Origin: Candidatus Sumerlaeota bacterium
Lineage (GTDB): Bacteria; Sumerlaeota; Sumerlaeia; SLMS01; JAHLLQ01
Direction: 5' to 3'
Assembly: GCA_030156535.1 (NCBI GenBank)
Contig: JASGMJ010000002.1
Location: 179,319 to 243,318 of the forward strand
DNA: 64,000 nt
Every line of letters begins with the position of its first letter. Within the stretch, counting starts at the first letter, position 1. Below, piece after piece: positions 26,721 through 35,995 of the stretch. The position numbers and the translations under genes were made by a program. Under the pieces are notes generated by a model. That model ran no database searches and had not been told where the DNA came from. It was given only the letters and a program-made list of their open reading frames with translations.

Positions 26721-28586
26721 TCACTCGCTCTCTTCGATGATGGCGGCAACGTCTCCGCAAAAGAGAGGCGTTGGCAGTTCAGGGGGTGTGCCTTGTGGCA
26801 TGGCGGCACGCGCGAGGACCTTGCCGCTTCGCGTGTCCCACCAAGTCACCGTCAGATCCCCCCGCTCCGCGAACCGTGCGGGCAGCAGGACGCGGCCCTC
26901 GTGGCTTGCAGGCTCGGGAGTGCTGATGCTGGCCTTGTCGTACAGCCAGAAGATGAACGCCCCCTCGCTCTCCAGCGCGAAGCAGGCGATGTCCCCGGTG
27001 GCGTCACCGGACTGGTAGGTCAGCGGCGGTGCGGGCACGTAGCGGCGCTCTGCCAGCTTTGCCGCCGCCGCGAACCGCGTCATTGCGCGGAAGGCGGGGT
27101 ACCAGTTGTGGCGCCTGGCCTGATCCCACGCCCAAACCTGGGCGGCACCGCTCGCACCCGAGAACAACCCGGCCCACATCATGCCGTGCATATGGCGCCC
27201 GTCGTCCTTGAGCGGATCGTCGATTTCATGATCACCCATCTCCGCGATGAACACCGGTTTGTCGTAGGCCGCAAGGCCACCAGGCAGATTCACCATCGGC
27301 GCGATCATCTCGCGCTCGTACAGATGCACCTGATAGAAATCCATCTCGTCCCAGACGGGACTGTCGATCGGAGGGCAACTGGTCGTTATCATGCGCGGAT
27401 AGGGATCGAGAGCGCGCAGGTAGCGCGCCATGCCGCGGTGCCATTCTCCCACGGTGTGGCGGCCCAGGCCGTAATCCCACTGTGGTTCGAGATGCTGGGT
27501 CTTGCGGTTCCACGCATCCACCAGGCGCTGCCACGAACTGGGGCCTTCGCTTTCCGGTGTGGCAGGCAGATTCCTCGCCTTTGCCATCAGCTTCGAGACA
27601 TCCGCCAGGCTCAGCAAGTTTGTGGACTGCGCCTCGGTCCACAGGGCAAGTGCCTCCTCGCCCTGGTAGCCGTCGGTGTACTGCACTTCGTTGAAAAGTT
27701 CCCACGCCATGATGGCGGGGGAGTAACCCCATCGCGCGACGATGTAGCGGTACTTCGCGCGGGTCAGGCGGATTGACTCCGGATCGGTGAAGAACTGCGA
27801 TGGCTTTTCCAGCCATCCGCCATTTGCAGCGTTCCAGGGATGAGCGTCCCACGTTGGATTCACAAAGGTGCTGAACTGCCCGTGATGCTGCAGAACGAGT
27901 TGAATCTGAAGGCCGTTCTCCCAAGCGAGCGCGATGATGCGGTCCATGCGCCGGGCCGCGCCAAGGTCCAGTTCGCCGCGTGCGAGTTGCTTGCCCATCA
28001 CCCAGTCGAGGCTCTGGCCCGACCAGTGCGGCATCCAGACGCGCGACCAGTTGAGCCCCGCGTCGTGCATGGCGCGGAACATCTTCTCGTACCCGTCCAC
28101 GCTCGACCAGCCTGCATTGTGGCCAATCGGAAAGTACGGCGTGCCGTCGTTGAAAACGAATTGCTGAACAGTCTCCTCACTCGGACGGGGAAAGGCGCGG
28201 AAGGGACCCGGCGCGACTTCGTACTCGCGGGGCGAATCCGTCGCGGCATCAAGAACGTCTGCCGTGGCCGCATCCTCGCCGAGCAGATAGCGTACAACGC
28301 GATGGCAACCGGGCGTTAGCGGCGTGTAGCGAATCCGCCAGATTCCCTCGCCATCGTGGAAGGCCGGAATCCGAACGTCGCCACGCCCACCGGAGGCTGT
28401 GGGGGCATCGACGATCACCCACACGGGCGCGAGGAACGGCTGCTCGATGGCGTCGCGCGGCACGAACGAGTGCTCGATCATCGTGCCAACGGCAAGAGAG
28501 TCTGCGTGCGCCCCCCTGCTTTCCTCGGCGGACAACTCCACCGCGAAGAGCAGTGCCACCGCGACGCTGAGCAGATGGAAGGTCAT
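26721..28586 (-). CDS. Secreted DUF5060 glycoside hydrolase, GH5-like barrel
   Basis: The ATG at 28586 follows GGAG at 8-nt spacing and opens a signal peptide (MTFHLLSVAVALLFAVELSA), giving 621 residues. Residues about 30-130 resemble the DUF5060 beta domain. A TIM barrel of the clan A type follows, with RVWMPHWSG, the acid/base Glu300 in WELFNEVQ and the nucleophile Glu449 in FIAEMGD. A small beta domain ends the protein. It should cleave a glycan with retention of configuration outside the cytoplasm. The substrate is unknown. Confidence 0.78.
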   Translation of the reverse strand: MTFHLLSVAVALLFAVELSAEESRGAHADSLAVGTMIEHSFVPRDAIEQPFLAPVWVIVDAPTASGGRGDVRIPAFHDGEGIWRIRYTPLTPGCHRVVRYLLGEDAATADVLDAATDSPREYEVAPGPFRAFPRPSEETVQQFVFNDGTPYFPIGHNAGWSSVDGYEKMFRAMHDAGLNWSRVWMPHWSGQSLDWVMGKQLARGELDLGAARRMDRIIALAWENGLQIQLVLQHHGQFSTFVNPTWDAHPWNAANGGWLEKPSQFFTDPESIRLTRAKYRYIVARWGYSPAIMAWELFNEVQYTDGYQGEEALALWTEAQSTNLLSLADVSKLMAKARNLPATPESEGPSSWQRLVDAWNRKTQHLEPQWDYGLGRHTVGEWHRGMARYLRALDPYPRMITTSCPPIDSPVWDEMDFYQVHLYEREMIAPMVNLPGGLAAYDKPVFIAEMGDHEIDDPLKDDGRHMHGMMWAGLFSGASGAAQVWAWDQARRHNWYPAFRAMTRFAAAAKLAERRYVPAPPLTYQSGDATGDIACFALESEGAFIFWLYDKASISTPEPASHEGRVLLPARFAERGDLTVTWWDTRSGKVLARAAMPQGTPPELPTPLFCGDVAAIIEESE

Positions 28587-28629
28587 CGCCTTGTCTCCCA
28601 CGTCGACGCGCATGCCACACGCGTGCTTG

Positions 28630-29991
28630 TCAGTCCCGCGGCCATAAGCGCTCCACCAGTTGGAAGCTCTGTTCCGCCAGGTCGGAAATGCGGACCTTGT
28701 GCTGCCCGGCGATGCCGGTGCACAGCGTGTCGTTCAGCCTTGCCGTCCAGGGTTCGGCGGGAAGTTTTGCCGCTCCCGCAATCATCCCGATGATCGAACC
28801 CGTCGTTGCGCCGTTACAGTCGGTGTCGAAACACGGCTGCACCGCCCGGCAGATTGTCGGGCCCAGCTCGCCGTTTCCCCACAGGAGCCCGATCACCACG
28901 ATCTGCGCGTTGCTGATCGTGTGGCACCAGTGGTGCTTCACCTTTTCGTCCCAGCGCTGATGGATGCGTTCGAGGGCCACGTCATAGGCGATGCCCTCGT
29001 CGTGCCACGTTCTGACATCGTGGATCGCTTCGGTCAGTCGGCAACGCGCGGGAATCTGCGCCAGGCCCGCATCGATGATTGTTTCGATGTCGTCGACCAC
29101 CGCCGCCGCCGCCAGCATCGCGGCCACCCACATGGCACCATAGATGCCGTTCTTCACGTGCGTCAGTGACGCATCGCGCCATGCCCATTCGGCGGCGATC
29201 TCCGGGCGGCCGGGCGCGGCGTAGCCGTAGAAATCCGCGCGGATTTGCGCGCCGATCCACTCGCGATAGGGATTGCGGAACGTTGCGGTGTGCGGCGGCT
29301 GGATCATCATGGCCAGGTTGCGGTACGCCACGCGCTCGGCCGTGAACGTGTGTTCGAGTGGCAGGTTCTGCAGCCAGAAGCGCGCGATGTCGTGCGAGGT
29401 GAAGTCCCTTCCCTGCGCCTTCATGATCTCCAGCGCGATCATCGTGTAGTTCGTGTCGTCGTCCTCGGGCATGCACTCCACCTGGTCGCCCCACCATCCC
29501 GGATGCATGTCGAAGCGTTTCCTGATCTCCTCCGCGACATTGCCTTCGATGTAGCGTTCGAGCGGCCAGTTGTTCGTTGCCTGGAGCATCGGCCAGATGC
29601 GGTCGCTCAGCCAGCACTCAATGGGCTTGCCCAGCAGGCAGCCACAGCACCGCCCCAGCCACGCACCGTGGATTTTGTCGCGCACGGCGTCGTCGATGGG
29701 AGGGGGAGCCGGAAGCACGGGAGGATGCGCGGGCCGGGCCGCACGGATGCCCGCGAGATCGGAAGGCTCGTCGTAGGCATGACCCCGCAGCGTGGGCAGC
29801 GCGATGGTGCGGTCGAGCAGTGCCTCCGCGTCGCGCAGGTACTTCTCGAAGGGCAAACCGGGAGCACGCAGGCGTTCAAACTCATCCGCCACCGAACTCA
29901 AATCGCGCCCTTCGTCCTGGCACTGACGCCACTCGGTGTCCAGTGCCTGTTGATCGGCAAAAATGTCGCCGACGATCCACGGATTGCTCAT
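28630..29991 (-). CDS. ADP-ribosylglycohydrolase-fold protein
   Basis: The start at 29991 (MSNPWIVGDIF) gives 453 residues. From about 110 the ADP-ribosylglycohydrolase fold is clear: KIHGAWLGRCCGCLLGKPIE, the metal-site motif PEDDDTNYTMIALEI and the C-terminal TDCNGATTGSIIGMIAGA. DraG-type enzymes remove ADP-ribose from proteins, but relatives are frequent in sugar-utilisation operons and probably act on other N- or O-glycosides. There is no signal peptide. Its position within the array, 31 bp from its upstream neighbour, supports a role in processing imported glycans. Confidence 0.82.
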   Translation of the reverse strand: MSNPWIVGDIFADQQALDTEWRQCQDEGRDLSSVADEFERLRAPGLPFEKYLRDAEALLDRTIALPTLRGHAYDEPSDLAGIRAARPAHPPVLPAPPPIDDAVRDKIHGAWLGRCCGCLLGKPIECWLSDRIWPMLQATNNWPLERYIEGNVAEEIRKRFDMHPGWWGDQVECMPEDDDTNYTMIALEIMKAQGRDFTSHDIARFWLQNLPLEHTFTAERVAYRNLAMMIQPPHTATFRNPYREWIGAQIRADFYGYAAPGRPEIAAEWAWRDASLTHVKNGIYGAMWVAAMLAAAAVVDDIETIIDAGLAQIPARCRLTEAIHDVRTWHDEGIAYDVALERIHQRWDEKVKHHWCHTISNAQIVVIGLLWGNGELGPTICRAVQPCFDTDCNGATTGSIIGMIAGAAKLPAEPWTARLNDTLCTGIAGQHKVRISDLAEQSFQLVERLWPRD

Positions 29992-30022
29992 GCCACGGGC
30001 TCCTTGCTTTCGTTCCGCCGTC

Positions 30023-32638
30023 TCAGTTGCTCGCTGCCGGGAGTGACGCTTTCCCGGCCGGTACGATCTCCAGCGCCTGCAGGATTGCTTCGCGCCCATC
30101 CAGTCCCGTGCAGCGCACCTCGATGATGCCGTTGCGCGGCTCGATTCCCGCGAAGCTCTTCACGAGTGCGGTGAAGTTGCCGCCCGCTTCGGCGGCGACG
30201 TCCATCTTCTCGATCACCACGTTGCCGTTGATTGCGACGCTCATCTCGTGGCGCACGAGACCTCCGTCCTTGTCCTGCTCCAGGAACCAGTGCAGCGGCG
30301 TTGCGGCAAAGTGCAGGCGCACGTCGTACACGCCTGGCCCGGCCGTCACGTTCACCCAGAACTCCGGGCCATGAATGCCATAGCGATAAAGCTCGGCATC
30401 GTCGGTCTTCGCAATCCACATGGTACGGCGTTCGGTCCACAGAGCCTCTTCCACCGAGTCCGTCCCGTAGCCGCTGCGGATGATCCACTCTGTTGCCGGA
30501 CGCCACGCATTCCCCTGCGTGTCGAGGTGATCGCGCCGCCCCGTGTAGCCGAAGATCATACGTTGCGCGTCGGTGGGTCCGCCGCCCGAGCCATAACCCG
30601 TGGAACCCGTCGCGTCGGAGTACTGGATGCTGTCGAGTGCGATGATCGTTCCGCCGGAGAGCAGGTTGGACGCGCCACGCGCTACAATCTTCAGTTCGTG
30701 CTGCCTGTTCTTCAGGCCACTGCGCGCGTAGAGCACGCGGTGCGGCTGGGGTTTCGCGCTCCAGCATTCGAGCACGGTGTTTTGCATCACGCCGTCGAGA
30801 TACACATCGGCCCAGCCGCCCTGCTGGCTCACGTAGCCCATCACGCGGACCTGATTGCCCGTGAACACGTAGCGCGCGGTGGCGCCCTTCTCCTCCGCGA
30901 CGAGCAGTTTGCCTGAATGCGAATCCGCTTCGTCCAGAAGGCGCCACGCTCCCGTCGTCTCGATCTGATCGATGCTCGCCACGGACTGCGGGTCGTCGCC
31001 TTCGATGACAACGTGCCTCAACCCGTCGTGCCGAACCTTGAGAATGCAGTCGCCGTTCGCCAGCCGTTTGATTTCGTAGCCGTTCTCCGCGAGTCCGGGG
31101 ACTTCGGCGAGTTTCACGTCATCGGCGGTGAGGCATTCCGGAATGAAGGAAAGCCGCAGCACATCCACGCAGCCGCTCTTTGCATCGAACGTCGTGTAGT
31201 CGATCCGTCCCCGGGCGTAGTCCACGTGATTGACCACGGAGGTCGAGAAGACGATGTGGTTCTCGCGCGAAGGGGCGAAGAGTTCCGGCTCCCACTTCAT
31301 CGCCTCCATGATCTGGCAGAGCGGCCACGGATGCGCGAGGTTCGACCACTCCCACGTCGCCACCTGGCGCCCGTCGAGCCCGTCCTTCACGACACCGTTG
31401 GCATCGCTGTCGTAGGTCGCCATCAACATGATGCGGCGTCCGACCTCCCTGCTCCATGGATCGCCGGAGTAGTACGCGTGCCGGAGGAACGTCGGTCCCG
31501 CCGTATACTGGCAGTAGGACAACGACGTGGAGCAGCACGTCGAGGACTCGGGGAAGGCCCACGCGCCGCTGTACGTGTCGCCCATTGAGTTCGGATCGAC
31601 GCCGTTGCGATTGAAGATCAGCGACAACACGTTGCGCATGTCGCTCTTCCAGAGCGGAAAGGCCTCGCGTTCCTGGATGATGTAGTCGCCGCACATCGAG
31701 ACGATGCCGCACGTCACCGGATTGTCCCAGTCCCAGTAGTTGCGTCCCCACGTTTCATTTTCGATCCAGCGCGGCAACATCTCCCTGGCGAGATACGCGC
31801 GCCCGGCATCGCGTGCCTTGATGATGCTGTCGTCCTTGCCGGTGTGGCCAGTGGCGATGAGGACATCGAGAAACTCGCAGATCATCGCCGTCGTGCCGGT
31901 CAGTTTGTCCGACCAGCCCACCACCCAGGGATTGGCATAGCGATTCCACGGCGGCAGTTCGCCGTCGAGGTTGCAGTGTTCGGCCATCAGATCGCCCCAA
32001 TGGCACGCGGCTTCGTAGTAGCGCGGATTGCCGGTCAGCTTGTAGGCCGTCAGGACGTCCTCGCCCAGACGCGCGCAGAAGTCCAACTGGATGCGCCCGT
32101 CCTCAAGGCACTGGCCTCTGATCCTGCCATTCGTCGGATTCGAGATGGGGAAGCGCGGCCAGCCCTCGTAGTCGTCGCTGGTCAGTCCGTAGTCGAGGAC
32201 GTAGTCAACAGTGAGCGGGATGTAGGTGAACGCCATCGGGTCGCCGCTGTAGCGGTAGTAATCGGTCAGCCCCTTGACGATGCTCCAGGCGCGTTGCGAA
32301 AGATCGCCGCACATCCAGTCCGTCGTGGGCGGGATGCCGATCTCGCCCTCGTCGGAAATGGTCCAATGCGAATTGTAGACGAAGTCCGGCGCGGCCTGGA
32401 CGGCCTTGTCGAATCCCACCCACGGATAGCGCTTGTAGACTTCGACGGCAAGGCGCAGGCGCTCGTCGAGTTGCCCGTTCTGCCCATCGTGCCACGGCGC
32501 GATCACGCCGTATTCGTCCTCGCGCGTCGGATGCGCGTAGTAGGCGTCGAGCCTGTCGGCCGCGCCCGACGGAATCGCGGCCGAGAAGGCAAGCGGCACA
32601 AGCGCAGCGACGCGGGCCCGGATATGGGGGGCTCTCAT
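30023..32638 (-). CDS. Secreted helical-barrel glycan-active protein with C-terminal beta domains
   Basis: The start at 32638 overlaps the upstream stop by 4 bp and gives 871 residues. A signal peptide (about 1-27, ending SGAADR) leads into a helix-rich domain (about 30-460), probably an (alpha/alpha)6 barrel, with aromatic-rich loops such as RNYWDWDNPVTCG and ATWEWSNLAHPW. A beta domain and two malectin- or CBM-like segments follow (about 540-680 and 690-870; for example GPGVYDVRLHFA). No family was named with confidence. It is likely a secreted glycoside hydrolase or polysaccharide lyase. Confidence 0.7.
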   Translation of the reverse strand: MRAPHIRARVAALVPLAFSAAIPSGAADRLDAYYAHPTREDEYGVIAPWHDGQNGQLDERLRLAVEVYKRYPWVGFDKAVQAAPDFVYNSHWTISDEGEIGIPPTTDWMCGDLSQRAWSIVKGLTDYYRYSGDPMAFTYIPLTVDYVLDYGLTSDDYEGWPRFPISNPTNGRIRGQCLEDGRIQLDFCARLGEDVLTAYKLTGNPRYYEAACHWGDLMAEHCNLDGELPPWNRYANPWVVGWSDKLTGTTAMICEFLDVLIATGHTGKDDSIIKARDAGRAYLAREMLPRWIENETWGRNYWDWDNPVTCGIVSMCGDYIIQEREAFPLWKSDMRNVLSLIFNRNGVDPNSMGDTYSGAWAFPESSTCCSTSLSYCQYTAGPTFLRHAYYSGDPWSREVGRRIMLMATYDSDANGVVKDGLDGRQVATWEWSNLAHPWPLCQIMEAMKWEPELFAPSRENHIVFSTSVVNHVDYARGRIDYTTFDAKSGCVDVLRLSFIPECLTADDVKLAEVPGLAENGYEIKRLANGDCILKVRHDGLRHVVIEGDDPQSVASIDQIETTGAWRLLDEADSHSGKLLVAEEKGATARYVFTGNQVRVMGYVSQQGGWADVYLDGVMQNTVLECWSAKPQPHRVLYARSGLKNRQHELKIVARGASNLLSGGTIIALDSIQYSDATGSTGYGSGGGPTDAQRMIFGYTGRRDHLDTQGNAWRPATEWIIRSGYGTDSVEEALWTERRTMWIAKTDDAELYRYGIHGPEFWVNVTAGPGVYDVRLHFAATPLHWFLEQDKDGGLVRHEMSVAINGNVVIEKMDVAAEAGGNFTALVKSFAGIEPRNGIIEVRCTGLDGREAILQALEIVPAGKASLPAASN

Positions 32639-34053
32639 TTGATGACCTCCGGCTTGCCGGGCCGGTAGATGCCGCCGAAGTTTATGTGCCCCCACGGCCC
32701 CTTCGACTTGTCCACCACGCGCACGCGGACGGTCTTTCCGCCATGCACGGCCGCATTGAACTGCACCTTCTGCAGCGTGTTTTGATTCTTGCCCGAATAG
32801 CGCGCCAGCTCCTCGCCCGTTCCTTCCTCCACGATGGCGACGTAGACCGTCTGTTCATCGCTGCCGCCGCCGACAAGCAGCGTGTACGAGGGCTCGTCGA
32901 GCACGAACGGCTCCGATTCGATCACGCCTGTGCGCTCGTCATCGTACTCGCCCTTCAGCTGCTCGCAGGTACCGATGACGTTCTCCGTCACCGCGCCAAA
33001 CGCGGCGTGCGTCTCCGTGAAGAAAACGGCGTCGAAGTCGCCTTCCGTCATGGTCCACTTCGCGCGTCCCTCGGGATCGTCGAAGCCGTAGACCGGCACG
33101 CCGATGGCGGGGCGGCGCGCCCAGCGCAAACGTGCAATGCGAATGCCGTCGAGCTCCGGTGTCAGCGCGGCGATGTAGTACTTGCCGTCTACCTCCACGA
33201 CTTCAGGAGCCGCGATGTTCAGGTCCGTGACGAGTCCCTCGTCGTTGTCGATGCCGAAGTTGAACGGATTCTTCGAGTAATACACCCAGTTCTTGTTTCC
33301 GCCGCCGTAGAACTGATTGCGGAAGTAGACGAACTCGCCTGGAAGCACCTCCACAACCTGCGGGCATTCGTTCCACCAGGGGTTGTCGCCGATGGCGCCG
33401 CCATAGGAGACAACAATCGACGGGCTCCACGTCTTCAGGTCGTCGGACAAGCGGCAGTAGCCGTACCCTTTGCCGCCGGTGATCGCCGTATAGTACAAAT
33501 GCCAGCGGCCGTTGATCTTCACCATCATGGGGTCGCGGCTGTTGGCGAACGCTCCCTCGGAGAACAGCCCCGTCTTTCCATCGGGCTGGATGATGCGCTC
33601 GAAGGACTTGCCGTCCGTGCTGGTGGCAAAGCAGATGTTCGTCCAGTCGCCATAGGCCATCACGAACTTCCCGTCGTGGCGGACGACGTGCGGCGCCTGC
33701 AGTCCACCCTCAGGCTCGCCCAGTTCGGGCTTCGACGTCATCGTGATGCCGAGGGGCTTCCAGTCCTTGTCGGTGATGTTGGCTCCTTCCCATCCGTGGA
33801 AGAGGCGCGTGTGGCCCGGGTACTTTGTTTCGCGAATGCACGACCACAGTTGCCAGGTACCGTCGGCCGCCTGCCACAAACCGAAGTCCACGGGCTCCTG
33901 TTCCTCGGACGTATACTCGCCGAGATCGGGATTCGAGGCGACGCGCCACCAGTCTCCCTCGATGACGGGGACAATCACGTCGTCGTTGCTGTTGGCGTGT
34001 GCACAACCCGCCAGAAGTGCCGGAACAATTGTCAGAAGTGGAACACACCGCAT
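32635..34053 (-). CDS. Lipoprotein with GH43/GH32-like five-bladed propeller
   Basis: The start at 34053 follows GGGGGA and gives 472 residues. A lipobox (LLAGC) near residue 16 marks a lipoprotein. Repeats typical of the GH43/32/130 propeller follow: LQAPHVVRHDGKFVMAYG, SRDPMMVKINGRWHLYYTA, ECPQVVEVLPGEFVYF and APEVVEVDGKYYIAA. A C-terminal beta sandwich (about 320-470) may bind sugar. It probably releases sugars from glycans at the cell surface or in the periplasm. The linkage cannot be told. Confidence 0.78.
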   Translation of the reverse strand: MRCVPLLTIVPALLAGCAHANSNDDVIVPVIEGDWWRVASNPDLGEYTSEEQEPVDFGLWQAADGTWQLWSCIRETKYPGHTRLFHGWEGANITDKDWKPLGITMTSKPELGEPEGGLQAPHVVRHDGKFVMAYGDWTNICFATSTDGKSFERIIQPDGKTGLFSEGAFANSRDPMMVKINGRWHLYYTAITGGKGYGYCRLSDDLKTWSPSIVVSYGGAIGDNPWWNECPQVVEVLPGEFVYFRNQFYGGGNKNWVYYSKNPFNFGIDNDEGLVTDLNIAAPEVVEVDGKYYIAALTPELDGIRIARLRWARRPAIGVPVYGFDDPEGRAKWTMTEGDFDAVFFTETHAAFGAVTENVIGTCEQLKGEYDDERTGVIESEPFVLDEPSYTLLVGGGSDEQTVYVAIVEEGTGEELARYSGKNQNTLQKVQFNAAVHGGKTVRVRVVDKSKGPWGHINFGGIYRPGKPEVIK

Positions 34054-34082
34054 GATCGAATCCCCCGAGTTCAAATGTGTCT

Positions 34083-34793
34083 CTATTGCTTTTTCATCTC
34101 GTCTGCCGTTGAAATTTCCTCAAGCATCCCGTCGCGAATCCAACAGATGCGCTCGGAGGACTTGAGCATTTTGGGGTCGTGCGTCGAACAAATGACCGTG
34201 ACCTTCTCTTCCCTGTTCAGCTCGCACAGAAGGTTGATGATTTCCTGTCCCGTTTTCGTATCAAGATTGCCCGTTGGCTCGTCGGCCAGGATCACGTCGG
34301 GCTTGTTGACCAGTGCTCTTGCCACGGCGACGCGTTGCTGCTGGCCGCCGGACAACTCGAAGGGCTTGTGGTTCAGCCGGTGTCCGAGCCCGACGCGCTG
34401 GAGGATTTCCTTCGCGCGCGTCTCGGCCAGCGCCGGCGCATCGCCCCGCAGGATGCCGGGGAGCGAAACATTCTGAAGCGCACTCATCACCGGGATCAGG
34501 TTGAACGTCTGAAAGATGTAGCCCAACTTCGTGCAGCGGAACGCGGCCTGGCTTTCCTCGGGCATGTCGAAGATGGACTGCCCCGCAAAGAGCACGCTCC
34601 CGTCGTCGGGCACGTCGAGTGCCCCGATCTGGTTGAAGAGCGTCGATTTCCCCGAGCCGGACGGCCCCATGATGGAAAGAAACTCGCCGCTGAAGATGTC
34701 GAGCGAGATTCCCCGCAGCGCCCAGATCTCCTCCTCGGCCAGGTGGTACTTCTTTGTGACGTTGCGCACTTCGATGAGGACGTCGCGTGTCAT
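34083..34793 (-). CDS. ABC transporter ATPase, LolD/MacB type
   Basis: The start at 34793 overlaps the PqqD-like gene stop by 4 bp (ATGA) and gives 236 residues. Motifs: Walker [11 protein letters not shown]-loop in YIFQTFNLI, signature LSGGQQQR, Walker B VILADEPTGNLD, and the H-loop in STHD. This group drives MacB/LolCDE-type mechanotransmission or lipoprotein release rather than import. The FtsX-type permeases at 35996 and 39116 are the likely partners. Confidence 0.9.
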   Translation of the reverse strand: MTRDVLIEVRNVTKKYHLAEEEIWALRGISLDIFSGEFLSIMGPSGSGKSTLFNQIGALDVPDDGSVLFAGQSIFDMPEESQAAFRCTKLGYIFQTFNLIPVMSALQNVSLPGILRGDAPALAETRAKEILQRVGLGHRLNHKPFELSGGQQQRVAVARALVNKPDVILADEPTGNLDTKTGQEIINLLCELNREEKVTVICSTHDPKMLKSSERICWIRDGMLEEISTADEMKKQ

Positions 34794-35200
34794 TTTCTCC
34801 GGCCGCCCTTCTCCGCCGCCGTGACTTCGAGAACGATCAGTCCCCGGGTCATCAGCGTGCGGGTGTACTCCATCACGGCGATGCGGCATTCCTCTTCACC
34901 GTGCTTCCATTTCTTCGCGAGAATGCCCGCGATTGTCTCCAGCGTGCGCCTGCCATTAATCAATCTCCAGAAGGCGGCTCCCCGTGCGTCGAGATTCATC
35001 AGGTGATGACGCTGCCATCCAAAGTGCCTTAGCACAAACGCGCCGATCCGTCCCTTGGGGGGCAGATCCATGCGGAGATGCAACGCTCCGCCGCGTGCCG
35101 TACGGGCGTGGACATTCGGCGCCACGCGTGGCACGGCCTGGAGCGGGTCGCTTGGAGGCGCGGCGGTGGCCGCGTTTTGCTGGCGGGGGCGCAGGCGCAT
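34790..35200 (-). CDS. PqqD-like (RiPP recognition element fold) protein
   Basis: The product is 136 residues. The C-terminal 80 residues resemble PqqD: LNLDARGAAFWRLINGRRTLETIAGILAKK-type text, here with NLDARGAAFWRLI and TLETIAGIL, followed by a helix with the EEECRIAVMEYTRTLMTRGLI stretch. PqqD-fold domains bind peptides and present them to a modifying enzyme. No radical SAM enzyme or precursor peptide gene lies nearby; the radical SAM gene at 4130 is about 30 kb away. The gene is squeezed between two ABC ATPase genes, with a 4-bp overlap downstream and a 2-bp gap upstream, so it is probably a partner of the ABC complex. Confidence 0.68.
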   Translation of the reverse strand: MRLRPRQQNAATAAPPSDPLQAVPRVAPNVHARTARGGALHLRMDLPPKGRIGAFVLRHFGWQRHHLMNLDARGAAFWRLINGRRTLETIAGILAKKWKHGEEECRIAVMEYTRTLMTRGLIVLEVTAAEKGGRRK

Positions 35201-35202
35201 CG

Positions 35203-35979
35203 TCAGTGAAACTCGCTCGATTGAAAGTCGATATCGTCCGGTCTTGCCGCCTTCACGATGCGGCCATCCTCGATCCACAGAATCCTGTCGGAGCGTTGCA
35301 GCATCTTCAGGTCGTGCGTTGCCGAGATGATCGTAACGGCGAAAGTCTGCTTCAAGTAGGCGAGCAGTTCGATCATCTCCTCGCCGGTCTTTTGATCCAG
35401 ATTGGCCGTCGGTTCATCGGCCAGGATGATCGCCGGATCGTTTGCCATTGCGCGGGCAATGGCGACGCGCTGCTGCTGGCCACCGGACAGTTCGGCGGGC
35501 TTGTGCAGGACGCGATGCCCGAGGCCGACGAGTTCGAGTTTGCGAATGGCGCTCTCGCGCGCCTCCTCGGCCTCCCGTCCCGCGTAGGCCATCGGCAGCA
35601 TCACGTTCTCCAGGCACGTCATCACCTGGATCAGGTTGAACGTCTGGAAGATGTAGCCGATCTTGCGGCAGCGCAGCCACGCGAGCTCCTCGGTGTCGAG
35701 TTGCGCGATGTCCACCTGGTCGATGTAGACCTTGCCCGAAGTCGGCTTCTGCAGCGCGCCGATCAGGTTGAACAGCGTGCTCTTGCCCGAGCCCGAGGGC
35801 CCCATGATCGAGAGGTACTCGCCGCGCAGTGCCTGCATCGAGGCGCCGCGCAGCGCATGCGTTTCCTCCGTCCCCATTCGGTAGACCTTCGTCAGCCCCA
35901 CGGCGCGGATCACGTGATCCGGCGGCGCCTGCGCGGGCGGCTCGAAGAGGGAACGCAGTTTGTCGTTCGTGATGGCCAT
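35203..35979 (-). CDS. ABC transporter ATPase, LolD/MacB type (second)
   Basis: The start at 35979 gives 258 residues; the ATG at 36003 would extend it into the permease stop region. Motifs: Walker [23 protein letters not shown], signature LSGGQQQR, Walker [13 protein letters not shown] and ATHD. It is a paralogue of the ATPase at 34083 with the same order of motifs. AGGAG overlaps the permease stop codon. It probably works with the permease at 35996 and perhaps with the giant permease at 39116. Confidence 0.9.
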   Translation of the reverse strand: MAITNDKLRSLFEPPAQAPPDHVIRAVGLTKVYRMGTEETHALRGASMQALRGEYLSIMGPSGSGKSTLFNLIGALQKPTSGKVYIDQVDIAQLDTEELAWLRCRKIGYIFQTFNLIQVMTCLENVMLPMAYAGREAEEARESAIRKLELVGLGHRVLHKPAELSGGQQQRVAIARAMANDPAIILADEPTANLDQKTGEEMIELLAYLKQTFAVTIISATHDLKMLQRSDRILWIEDGRIVKAARPDDIDFQSSEFH

Positions 35980-35995
35980 GAACGCGTTCGTTCTC

